NCBI GenBank assembly: GCA_964544965.1
Contig: CAZJED010000051.1
Span: 1 to 8,593, forward strand
Reading direction: 5' to 3'
DNA length: 8,593 nucleotides
Source: UBA11869 sp964544965
GTDB lineage: Bacteria > Pseudomonadota > Gammaproteobacteria > Eutrophobiales > Eutrophobiaceae
Of the stretch, positions 1-6,283 are shown in pieces (within the stretch, counting starts at the first letter, position 1; each line of letters starts with the position of its first letter). The position numbers and the translations under genes were made by a program. The notes beneath the pieces were generated by a model that worked only from the letters and a program-made list of their open reading frames with translations, did no database searches and was not told the DNA's origin.

Positions 1-1
1 G

Positions 2-1279
2 TGCAGTAGTTATTATACGATCTCAAATGCGCGTCGTTCTGTGCATAGTGAAATTGAGTCTAGTACACAACTTGCCCTACAGCTAATTCAAGCAGTATCG
101 GCTTATTCCACATCGTCTGAACCAAATAAACAGAACCATATGAGTTTTTTGCGTAAATTAACGGAATTAAAAACAATCAGACATCTGCATATCGAAATAA
201 GAAGCCCTACCGATATTCTTGTGCCAAGCGATGAAAATTTGTTTGAGAAGAGCGACGCACCGTCTTGGTTCGTTAAACTTGTCAAGCCACCAGCAACCGA
301 AGTCCGCCGTTGGTTATATACACCAGTCACTACGCCCGTAGATATTCTTATTAAACCCGATCCATTGGATGAAATTCATGAGAGCTGGATGGAAACAAAA
401 AATATTCTAATATTTTTATCGGTATTTATTATTCTTGCGAATCTTCTTATATATATATTAATAGGATTATACTTGTCACCGATTCAAGAAATATTAGATG
501 GTCTGTCTGATATAAGAAAAGGTAATTATCAGTTAGAACTTCCTAGTTTTCATTTACCCGAACTTGATCGTATTTCAGAGCAATTCAATCATATGGCAAG
601 TGTACTATTTGAAAGTAATAGAAGAAATCAACTTCTAAGACATCGTTTGCTTGAGATTCAGGAAGAAGAGAGGCGGATACTTTCTCAGGAACTTCATGAT
701 GAATTAGGCCAAACAATAACAGCAATTAAAGCTGTTGCTGTCTCAATTCCAAATAAATCAAAATTAGAAAAAAGATTTGTTAATTCAAGTGTGAAAACTA
801 TTGTTGAATATTCAGATCATATTTACAAGGTCGCAAAAGACATGATGCACAGATTACGTCCTTCAGTACTCGATGAATTTGGATTGGTTAAAGCATTACA
901 AAATATGGTGGATGAGTGGAATGCAAACCAAGATGAAATTTTTTGTGATTTTAGATTTTCGGATGTATCGGATAATTTATCAGAATCTTTAAGAATAAGT
1001 TTATATAGAATTGTTCAAGAGAGTTTAACAAATTCACTAAAATACTCTAAAGCAGAAAAAGTTGTTGTGATGATAAAGAAAGTTATTCGTAATGATGTAG
1101 AGAAAATTTATTTAGAAATATATGATGATGGTGTTGGTGTTAATAAGGACAAAATAAAACTTAGTTTCGGATTACTTGGTATTAAGGAACGTGTTGAAAT
1201 GCATAATGGCGAATTTGAATTCTTTAGCAAGTTAGGTGAGGGTTTTAAAATAGTTATAGTGATCCCTACGGAACATTAA
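2..1279 (+). CDS. MoxY/FlhS-like sensor histidine kinase (5' partial)
   Basis: The frame is open to the left edge, so the true start and probably the first membrane helix lie outside; the GTG at 41 is only the first internal start-like codon. Numbering from it: residues 1-117 are a periplasmic sensor region resembling the LapD/MoxY N-terminal domain, 121-145 form a hydrophobic helix, and about 145-190 are a HAMP linker. A HisKA_3-type dimerisation domain follows, with phospho-acceptor His219 in QELHDELGQT. The ATP-binding domain has the N-box QESLTNS (Asn331), the DDGVG loop at 362-366 and FGLLGIKERV. This arrangement is typical of NarX/MoxY-class kinases that phosphorylate LuxR-type regulators, and the next gene is one. 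In methylotrophs such pairs control methanol or formaldehyde oxidation genes. The ligand here is unknown. The family call is firm; the pathway role is inferred from neighbours. Confidence 0.93.
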   Translation, partial: CSSYYTISNARRSVHSEIESSTQLALQLIQAVSAYSTSSEPNKQNHMSFLRKLTELKTIRHLHIEIRSPTDILVPSDENLFEKSDAPSWFVKLVKPPATEVRRWLYTPVTTPVDILIKPDPLDEIHESWMETKNILIFLSVFIILANLLIYILIGLYLSPIQEILDGLSDIRKGNYQLELPSFHLPELDRISEQFNHMASVLFESNRRNQLLRHRLLEIQEEERRILSQELHDELGQTITAIKAVAVSIPNKSKLEKRFVNSSVKTIVEYSDHIYKVAKDMMHRLRPSVLDEFGLVKALQNMVDEWNANQDEIFCDFRFSDVSDNLSESLRISLYRIVQESLTNSLKYSKAEKVVVMIKKVIRNDVEKIYLEIYDDGVGVNKDKIKLSFGLLGIKERVEMHNGEFEFFSKLGEGFKIVIVIPTEH

Positions 1280-1294
1280 GGCCTAATTATTTTT

Positions 1295-1939
1295 ATGAAA
1301 AAAATTAAAGTAATGTTAGTTGATGATCATGCTGTTGTTCGCACAGGCTACAAAATATTGTTAAAAGATATTGAAAATATAAAAGTTATTGCTGAAACGG
1401 ATACAGGAGAAGAGGCTATTGATTTAGCTGCTAAATTATGTCCAGATGTTGTTGTTATGGATATTTCTTTACCTGGCGTCAGTGGGCTTGAAGCTATTAG
1501 ACGTATAGTTTTTCGAAATCATAATATTAAAGTGCTAGTTTTCAGTATGCACGAAGAGGTTGTGTTTGTTGAGAGAGCATTTCAGGCAGGCGCCATTGGT
1601 TACATGACAAAAAGCTCAGATCCTCAATTACTATCAAAAGCTATTAAATCTGTATCACTAGGAAAAAAATTTATTGATGAAGATCTTAAAAAGAAAATGG
1701 CTTATGAGCATGATCGGACACGTGAAGGTGATTCAATATTGTCAGATTTATCTGCTCGAGAGTTTCAAATTTTTTGTTTATTAGCAGAAGGAAAAAACAC
1801 AAGTGAGATTAGCAAAATATTAACCCTAAGTTACAAGACCGTTGCCAACTATAGCTCACAAATAAAGAATAAACTTCATGCCTCTACAGTTGCGGATATC
1901 GCAAGAATAGCGATTAGGCATAATATCATTAAAGCTTAA
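1295..1939 (+). CDS. NarL/LuxR-family response regulator, MoxX/FlhR-like
   Basis: This 214-residue protein is a two-domain response regulator. The receiver domain (about 1-122) has the acidic pair Asp10-Asp11, phospho-acceptor Asp56 (VVMDISLPG), Ser84 at the switch position and Lys106 (YMTKSS). A linker follows, then a LuxR-type helix-turn-helix (about 148-212: LSAREFQIF, EISKIL, KTVANYSSQIKNKL). It starts 15 nt after the kinase stop, so the two are almost certainly co-transcribed and cognate. The ribosome site is modest: AAGG at 1278-1281, overlapping the kinase stop, 13 nt from the ATG. Translational coupling to the kinase is therefore plausible. It should dimerise on phosphorylation and bind inverted half-sites. 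The target genes are not shown by the sequence; the adjacent alcohol-oxidation genes are the natural candidates. Confidence 0.93.
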   Translation: MKKIKVMLVDDHAVVRTGYKILLKDIENIKVIAETDTGEEAIDLAAKLCPDVVVMDISLPGVSGLEAIRRIVFRNHNIKVLVFSMHEEVVFVERAFQAGAIGYMTKSSDPQLLSKAIKSVSLGKKFIDEDLKKKMAYEHDRTREGDSILSDLSAREFQIFCLLAEGKNTSEISKILTLSYKTVANYSSQIKNKLHASTVADIARIAIRHNIIKA

Positions 1940-1942
1940 TTT

Positions 1943-2896
1943 CTATTTATCTTTTACCACGACTCCCCAAGGAAATTTACCAACTTCAATAGTCTTAATA
2001 ACTTCATTTTTATTTGTATCTATCACAGAGACAGTGCCGCTAACACCATTTGTTGTAAAAATACGTTGACCATCACTAGACATAGCTAAACCCCAAACAC
2101 GTTTTCCAACAGGTATACCTTTTATAATTTCAAGTGAATTAGCATCCATAACAATCACTTTATTTCCTCGTCCTCCTGCCACGTAAATAATTTTTTCATC
2201 TTTACTCAGGATAACATCTTTTGGTTTTGATTTAGCATCGCCAGTAGACGCAGTTTTAATAATTTTAGCTTTATTAATATCAACCTTAACAACCTCACCA
2301 CTTATTTCGGCAGTTGCATATGCAATGTTGCCAGTTTTTGTAAAGACTGCCGATCTTGGTCGCGAGCCAACAAGAATATTACTTTCTATAATATTTTCAG
2401 GAGTTTTTATAACGTGTAACATATTGGTTGATTCACTAGTAACGATTACTCGTTTTCCATCTGGAGAAATTGCAACACCTTCGGGCTCTAACCCGACTTT
2501 AATTTCTGCTATTTGTTTCCCAGTTGGATCAAAGACAGTAGCTTTTGCATCGTCTTCATTTGATATATAAATATTTCCATTAGGGTGAACAGCAAAAGTT
2601 TCAGGGTCAGATCCTGCCTCAAAATCTCTCAGAATTTTTAATGAATCAGGATCAATAACAACAATTTTATTTTCTTCGCTAACAGCAACATAGAGTTCAT
2701 TACTATCAGGAGAAAGCCCAATCCCTCTTGGACGATCACCAACGTCTATTATATTTTCTACAATCAGTGTCTTTGCATCAATAACTGAAATATTATTACT
2801 TCTCTCATTAGTAACAAATATTCGATCTTTTGCATTACTAGTAAGGGGGAGCAATACAAACGCTATTGCTATTAATCTAATCCAAAGAAAATTCAT
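1943..2896 (-). CDS. Periplasmic seven-bladed YVTN beta-propeller, PQQ-catabolism type
   Basis: The 317-residue product has a signal peptide (MNFLWIRLIAIAFVLLPLTSNA, cleavage about after residue 22). Seven repeats of the YVTN/NHL kind follow, beginning near residues 26, 69, 110, 150, 193, 238 and 280 (for example IFVTNERSNNISVID and IFTTNGVSGTVSVID). Each strand pair is followed by a GxxPxGxxxSPDG-like turn. It matches what I know of the 'PQQ-dependent catabolism-associated beta-propeller' family (TIGR03866), found beside quinoprotein alcohol dehydrogenases. The exact role is not established; a protein-interaction scaffold or accessory to the dehydrogenase is likely. The frame runs upstream to 2950, but I chose the ATG at 2896: it puts the signal peptide at the N-terminus, has GAGGAG 6 nt before it, and leaves a 28-nt gap to the upstream gene instead of an overlap. 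It is probably co-transcribed with that gene. Confidence 0.9.
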   Translation of the reverse strand: MNFLWIRLIAIAFVLLPLTSNAKDRIFVTNERSNNISVIDAKTLIVENIIDVGDRPRGIGLSPDSNELYVAVSEENKIVVIDPDSLKILRDFEAGSDPETFAVHPNGNIYISNEDDAKATVFDPTGKQIAEIKVGLEPEGVAISPDGKRVIVTSESTNMLHVIKTPENIIESNILVGSRPRSAVFTKTGNIAYATAEISGEVVKVDINKAKIIKTASTGDAKSKPKDVILSKDEKIIYVAGGRGNKVIVMDANSLEIIKGIPVGKRVWGLAMSSDGQRIFTTNGVSGTVSVIDTNKNEVIKTIEVGKFPWGVVVKDK

Positions 2897-2902
2897 CGCA
2901 AG

Positions 2903-2908
2903 CTCCTC
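2903..2908 (-). promoter_or_regulatory. Ribosome binding site fixing the propeller start
   Basis: On the minus strand GAGGAG lies 6 nt before the ATG at 2896. The longer in-frame start at 2950 lies inside the end of the upstream gene and would put 18 residues, several of them charged, ahead of the signal peptide. The internal start is therefore preferred. Confidence 0.75.
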
Positions 2909-2924
2909 AATTTCTTTTTTAAAT

Positions 2925-3731
2925 TTAATTTTCGCATTCAAGTATACCAAGGCTATCTAGTGTGTTTGGTTTAGCAACACCTCTGATTGGTGCCTCAGCA
3001 ACTATTTTATCATTTTCTACTAAAAGTATTAGTTGACGTAATTGTCCAGTCACTCTGAAGTTCATGTCGCTTCCTTTCTGACCATCAAAAGATAGTTTAT
3101 TTTTTAAATATTTTAATATTTCTTTAGAGCTTGATATCTGTGTTCTAGCTACAGTATCGGAGGTCATTTTTACAGCAGCCCATCCTGCCCATGAATGATC
3201 ATTCATTTTTTCCTGATAATTTTTCTTAAATCTTTTGTTTAAATCACGAGCAGCAAATTTTACAAAACTATAATGCCAGGATTGAGGCTTTGCATTTGAG
3301 TCAGGCTTTTTAACTTGTAATTGCTCTAAAGCATCAGATTTCATTTTATTGCTCGGCGTAATATGTAGAATATTTGGAATACAGTTTAATCTTAGTTCGT
3401 TATTTTCATCAGTAAGATTAAATACCGGCTTATTAGTTAATTGCTTTGCCAGTGTTGTGAGTTGTTGTGTATTTAATGATGCTAAGACAGCTATGTATTT
3501 TGAAAAATCGTACTCATCAATCTCATTGCTTGAGACAAAATCCAAATTGTATTTCTGGTTCAGAAACTGTCCCTGAAGATTCGACTCATCTATGCCTTGT
3601 TTGATACCCAGAAGCGAGGAGTGATTCGTGTCTCCAACGTAGACAAAATCTATTTCAATCACGTCAGCAGCAGTTGTTATCGACGGCAAAAATAACATTA
3701 ATACTAAGCAGATAGATTTTTTAACATACAT
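2925..3731 (-). CDS. Shortened periplasmic binding protein, PQQ alcohol-dehydrogenase system type
   Basis: The 268-residue product begins with a signal peptide (MYVKKSICLVLMLFLPSITTAA). The N-terminal part has the substrate-binding lobe pattern of the family annotated as 'ABC transporter substrate-binding protein, PQQ-dependent alcohol dehydrogenase system' (TIGR03863): FVYVGD, then FNLTDENNELRLNC, then ILHITPSNKMKSDAL. The C-terminal part also fits (QSWHYSF, DHSWAGWAAVK, FRVTGQLRQLILL, LDSLG). From memory, family members are roughly 350-400 residues and carry a further Rossmann-like segment between the SDAL helix and the WH motif. Here about ten residues (141-150) join them, so around 100 residues seem to be missing without a frame break. 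The ATG at 3731 is preferred over an in-frame ATG at 3812 because it opens the signal peptide and has AAGG 8 nt upstream. No ATPase or permease gene is adjacent. Confidence 0.8.
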   Translation of the reverse strand: MYVKKSICLVLMLFLPSITTAADVIEIDFVYVGDTNHSSLLGIKQGIDESNLQGQFLNQKYNLDFVSSNEIDEYDFSKYIAVLASLNTQQLTTLAKQLTNKPVFNLTDENNELRLNCIPNILHITPSNKMKSDALEQLQVKKPDSNAKPQSWHYSFVKFAARDLNKRFKKNYQEKMNDHSWAGWAAVKMTSDTVARTQISSSKEILKYLKNKLSFDGQKGSDMNFRVTGQLRQLILLVENDKIVAEAPIRGVAKPNTLDSLGILECEN

Positions 3732-3747
3732 ATTCAGGACCTTTTTT

Positions 3748-3775
3748 ATAATATTATAATTCTTAGACGTCACAA
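3748..3775 (-). promoter_or_regulatory. Possible leftward promoter for binding protein/propeller
   Basis: Reading leftward, TTGTGA (3775-3770) is followed after 16 nt by TATTAT (3753-3748). A perfect TATAAT overlaps it at 3758-3753 but lacks a well-spaced -35. Either would start RNA only 10-16 nt ahead of the ATG at 3731, just enough to include the AAGG ribosome site. In sequence this AT-rich such matches arise easily by chance. Confidence 0.3.
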
Positions 3776-3886
3776 TAAAGAGCAAATTCATTTTTGTTTT
3801 CCAGCAAAGCAAGGAATTGAGTAATCCTTATTCATAATATTTTATGCCATATTCACCGAATTGTTTTGCGCTTCTAAAGCTATAAT

Positions 3887-3907
3887 TTTAAAGGAAATTT
3901 CTTTAAA
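3887..3907. promoter_or_regulatory. 21-bp near-perfect palindrome, candidate operator
   Basis: The arms read TTTAAAGGAA and TTTCTTTAAA around a central A. Nine of ten symmetric pairs are complementary; the exception is G3894/T3900. It sits 156 nt from the start of the leftward binding-protein gene and 243 nt from the aldehyde dehydrogenase start. No run of T follows, so it does not look like a terminator. A dimeric regulator site is the simplest reading, but the AT content makes chance palindromes more likely. Confidence 0.45.
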
Positions 3908-4003
3908 GATTGGCCGTATTTTTTTAGTATTTAATGGGTGCTATTCTGATAACATCTGTCTATAATCGTCCGTAATAATAAAAAACAGACTACTAAAACA
4001 GGA

Positions 4004-4021
4004 TGTTGAGTAATCGCAATA
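4004..4021. promoter_or_regulatory. Dyad TGTTG-N8-CAATA upstream of the aldehyde dehydrogenase
   Basis: The left arm TGTTG and the right arm CAATA are separated by exactly 8 nt. This differs by one base from the TGTTG-N8-CAACA dyads found twice before the porin. It lies 128 nt upstream of the aldehyde dehydrogenase ATG. The shared arm sequence and spacing suggest a common DNA-binding protein; a degenerate 10-base match could also be chance. Confidence 0.4.
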
Positions 4022-4043
4022 ATCATCTGCAAAATTGGTTTAA

Positions 4044-4060
4044 ATTGTAAGAAATACAAT
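4044..4060. promoter_or_regulatory. Dyad ATTGTA-N5-TACAAT
   Basis: Perfect 6-bp arms flank AGAAA, 89 nt before the aldehyde dehydrogenase start. The right arm TACAAT also resembles a -10 box, but no good -35 lies at the right distance. It could be an operator overlapping the promoter. Confidence is limited because the arms are short and AT-rich. Confidence 0.3.
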
Positions 4061-4135
4061 ACTTTAAAATCGTTTTAGTAGAAAGATATTTAACGGTACT
4101 CAATTTTATGAATAGTATTTATAAGGTTTATAAAT

Positions 4136-4144
4136 AGGAGGAGG
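4136..4144 (+). promoter_or_regulatory. Very strong ribosome binding site of the aldehyde dehydrogenase
   Basis: AGGAGGAGG ends 5 nt before the ATG at 4150. This is a repeated, near-ideal Shine-Dalgarno sequence that settles the start and predicts high translation. The porin start has the same AGGAGG with the same 5-nt spacing to its second ATG. Confidence 0.85.
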
Positions 4145-4149
4145 CAGTC

Positions 4150-5667
4150 ATGGCAGCAAATCCAGATAGTGTGGCCGGTCAAAAGCCAACACTCAAGAAA
4201 AAGTATGATAATTACATTGGCGGTAAGTGGGTACCCCCCGTTGATGGTGGGTATTTTGAAGATACCTCACCAATAGATGGCAGTGTACTTGCAAAGATAT
4301 CCCAATCTAATGAAAAAGATGTTGATCTAGCAGTTAAAGCGGCATGGAAAGCTGCAGAAACATGGAACAAAACTTCAGCAACAGAACGTAGTAATATTCT
4401 TTTGAAAATTGCCGATCGTATTGAAGAAAACATTGATATGTTGGCTAAAATTGAAACCTGGGGAAACGGAAAACCGATAAGAGAAACAACGCTTGTTGAT
4501 CTACCTTTAACAGTCGATCATTTTCGTTACTTCGGAGGTGCGATTCGTTCTGAATCTGGCGAATCCTCAGATCTTGATGCGTCTAGAGTTACTATGGAGA
4601 TCCACGAGCCACTTGGTGTTGTAGCTCAGATTATCCCATGGAATTTTCCAATTTTGATGGCAGCGTGGAAGTTAGCTCCAGCATTAGCAGCGGGAAATTG
4701 TGTTGTCATTAAGCCTGCAGAACAAACACCAATATCTATTCATGCGTTTATCGAAGTTATTGCTGATTTACTTCCCGCCGGAACAGTAAATATTGTTAAT
4801 GGTTTTGGTCCAGAAGCTGGCAAACCATTAGCGACTCATCCTGATATTAAGAAGGTTGCGTTTACAGGTGAAACGACTACCGGTCGCTTGATCATGCAGT
4901 ATGCTTCAGAAAATCTAATTCCAGTTACTTTAGAGCTTGGCGGCAAGTCGCCCAACATTTTCTTTGATAGTGTTGCGGCAGAAGACGATGCTTTCTTAGA
5001 TAAAGCAATTGAGGGTTTTGTGATGTTTGCAGTTAATCAAGGTGAGGTATGCACATGCCCGTCAAGAGCATTAATACAAGAAAGTATTTACGATAAATTT
5101 ATGGAGCGCTGTCTGGAGCGCACTAAGGCAATTGTTATGGGCGACCCATTAGACATGAATACAATGATGGGTGCACAAGCATCTAATGATCAGTATGAAA
5201 AAATACTGAATTATATAGATGTAGGAAAACAAGAGGGAGCGGAAGTTCTACTTGGCGGGGAAAAGTTTGATAATCCTGCTCATCCGAATGGTTACTACAT
5301 TCAGCCAACTATTTTTAAGGGCAATAACAAAATGCGCATTTTCCAAGAAGAAATATTCGGCCCCGTTGTGAGCGTTACAACATTTAAGAATGAAGCCGAG
5401 GCGTTAGAAATAGCTAATGATACTCTTTACGGTTTAGGTGCTGGCGTTTGGACGCGTGACATACACCAAATGCAATCAATGGCACGCGGTATCGAAGCTG
5501 GGCGTATTTGGTGTAACTGCTATCATGATTATCCAGCGCATGCTTCCTTTGGCGGTTACAAAAAATCTGGAATTGGCCGTGAAACTCATAAAATGATGTT
5601 AAACCATTATCGTCACACAAAGAATGTGATAGTGTCATATGACAAAAACAAACTAGGTTTCTTTTAG
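4150..5667 (+). CDS. NAD-dependent aldehyde dehydrogenase, ExaC/AldB-like
   Basis: This 505-residue cytoplasmic enzyme oxidises an aldehyde to the acid with NAD+; acetaldehyde or another short-chain alcohol product is most likely. Motifs run in the expected order: PWNFP at 163-167 (Asn165, oxyanion hole), IKPAE (Lys188, coenzyme binding), FTGETTTGR (Rossmann turn, 238-246), LELGGKSPN with general base Glu262, NQGEVCTCPSR with nucleophile Cys301 in the GxxC register, and EEIFGPV (400-406) contacting the nicotinamide ribose. GQxC is replaced by GEVC, and the 505-residue length fits the AldB/ExaC subgroup that accompanies quinoprotein ethanol oxidation. A DUF779 gene follows, a pairing typical of this subgroup. 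The start is fixed by the AGGAGGAGG site. An intrinsic terminator begins 38 nt past the stop. The exact substrate cannot be read from sequence. Confidence 0.95.
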   Translation: MAANPDSVAGQKPTLKKKYDNYIGGKWVPPVDGGYFEDTSPIDGSVLAKISQSNEKDVDLAVKAAWKAAETWNKTSATERSNILLKIADRIEENIDMLAKIETWGNGKPIRETTLVDLPLTVDHFRYFGGAIRSESGESSDLDASRVTMEIHEPLGVVAQIIPWNFPILMAAWKLAPALAAGNCVVIKPAEQTPISIHAFIEVIADLLPAGTVNIVNGFGPEAGKPLATHPDIKKVAFTGETTTGRLIMQYASENLIPVTLELGGKSPNIFFDSVAAEDDAFLDKAIEGFVMFAVNQGEVCTCPSRALIQESIYDKFMERCLERTKAIVMGDPLDMNTMMGAQASNDQYEKILNYIDVGKQEGAEVLLGGEKFDNPAHPNGYYIQPTIFKGNNKMRIFQEEIFGPVVSVTTFKNEAEALEIANDTLYGLGAGVWTRDIHQMQSMARGIEAGRIWCNCYHDYPAHASFGGYKKSGIGRETHKMMLNHYRHTKNVIVSYDKNKLGFF

Positions 5668-5705
5668 AGCCCAATATTTGTTGGTTATTTCTATTTTTAA
5701 TAAAT

Positions 5706-5736
5706 GGGTGGTTCTTTTGGAATCACCCTTTTTTTT
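5706..5736 (+). terminator. Intrinsic terminator after the aldehyde dehydrogenase
   Basis: GGGTGGTT (5706-5713) pairs with AATCACCC (5721-5728) as an 8-bp stem with one G-T pair and a 7-nt loop. Eight T residues follow (5729-5736). It stands between the dehydrogenase stop and the DUF779 start, and its T-run ends 16 nt before that ATG. The DUF779 gene must therefore depend on read-through or on a promoter I cannot identify. Confidence 0.9.
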
Positions 5737-5752
5737 GGAGTAATCTGAAGAT

Positions 5753-6133
5753 ATGAGTGTAGAGCGAGTCTCAGTGTCATTAAAAGCCAGACAGGTAATT
5801 GACAAATTAAGAGAAAAGCATGGGGATCTAATATTTCATCAAAGTGGGGGTTGTTGCGATGGTTCAGCACCCATGTGTTTTGAAAAGGGCGATTTTCTAG
5901 TGGGAAGTAGAGATGTTTGTCTTGGCGAAATCCATGGATGCCCATTTTATATGGCCTCTGATCAATTCGAATATTACAAAAATATGCACATCAATATTGA
6001 TGTATCAAAAGGAAGGGGTTCGAGTTTTTCACTCGAAATTCCCTTGGGGTTAAGATTTATGACTATTTCACGCATTTTTACGGATGAAGAGCTAAAACAC
6101 GTTAAACCGGTGTCATTCGATAATGTTGCGTGA
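5753..6133 (+). CDS. DUF779 family protein, aldehyde dehydrogenase partner
   Basis: This 126-residue protein of unknown biochemical function has the DUF779 signature: IFHQSGGCCDGSAPMC (residues 27-42), LGEIHGCPFYM and FEYYKNMHINIDVSKGRG, then FSLEIPLGLRFMTISRIFTDEE. There is no signal peptide, so it is cytoplasmic. The conserved His29, Cys34-Cys35 and Cys42 could bind a metal or act in redox chemistry; that is inference. Extra cysteines lie at 56 and 63. In many bacteria this family is encoded directly after an AldB/ExaC-type aldehyde dehydrogenase, as here, which suggests help in activity, maturation or protection of the enzyme. The start agrees with the family N-terminus (MSVERV). Its ribosome site is unusual: GGAG at 5737-5740 is 12 nt away and abuts the terminator T-run. 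Translation or expression is therefore probably much lower than that of the dehydrogenase. Confidence 0.9.
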   Translation: MSVERVSVSLKARQVIDKLREKHGDLIFHQSGGCCDGSAPMCFEKGDFLVGSRDVCLGEIHGCPFYMASDQFEYYKNMHINIDVSKGRGSSFSLEIPLGLRFMTISRIFTDEELKHVKPVSFDNVA

Positions 6134-6173
6134 TTATTATCTAAACAATTGAATTAATGACTAATAGATATTA

Positions 6174-6191
6174 TGTTGTATAAAAACAACA
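6174..6191. promoter_or_regulatory. Dyad TGTTG-N8-CAACA, copy 1
   Basis: Perfect inverted arms TGTTG and CAACA flank TATAAAAA, 41 nt past the DUF779 stop. The match can be extended to 6-bp arms (TGTTGT/ACAACA). The same arms and spacing recur at 6284-6301, with centres 110 bp apart. No T-run follows it on the plus strand, so a terminator is unlikely. A binding site for a dimeric regulator is the better reading. Confidence 0.55.
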
Positions 6192-6283
6192 AAATTATTT
6201 AACTTACGTAAAAAAATATAATTCATTTTACTTCTATTTAATTTAATATAAATATATGATAAATATAGTATTTTATATATATA

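Larger units (their letters stand above)
3732..4149. other. Divergent intergenic region between binding protein and aldehyde dehydrogenase
   Basis: This 418-nt AT-rich region has no convincing coding frame (only frames of a dozen or so codons). It must hold the promoter for the leftward pair and the one for the rightward aldehyde dehydrogenase. Several dyads lie in it: AAGGA-N9-TCCTT at 3811-3829, a near-perfect 21-bp palindrome at 3887-3907, TGTTG-N8-CAATA at 4004-4021, and ATTGTA-N5-TACAAT at 4044-4060. There is also a direct repeat, TTGAGTAATC, at 3817-3826 and 4006-4015. I see no confident promoter for the aldehyde dehydrogenase and no sigma-54 site. Confidence 0.75.

Noticed and set aside
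2897..2950. Longer propeller start at 2950
   Set aside because: It would add charged residues ahead of an otherwise normal signal peptide and overlap the upstream gene; the ATG at 2896 has a good ribosome site.
3732..3812. Longer binding-protein start at 3812
   Set aside because: It would bury the signal peptide 27 residues inside the protein; the ATG at 3731 has AAGG at 8 nt and a possible promoter lies between the two starts.
3910..3930. Possible sigma-54 promoter (TGGCC at 3912 followed by T-rich sequence)
   Set aside because: There is no GC at the -12 position with correct spacing. TTGC at 6348-6351 was rejected likewise because it lacks a GG at -24.
5414..5945. Two reverse-strand open frames opposite the aldehyde dehydrogenase end and DUF779
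   Set aside because: Both lie opposite well-supported genes or their terminator, show no recognisable motifs and have no ribosome sites.
6174..6191. Copy 1 of the dyad as the terminator of DUF779
   Set aside because: The stem is AT-rich and no T-run follows on the plus strand; the same arms recur at the same spacing at 6284-6301, where no gene ends.
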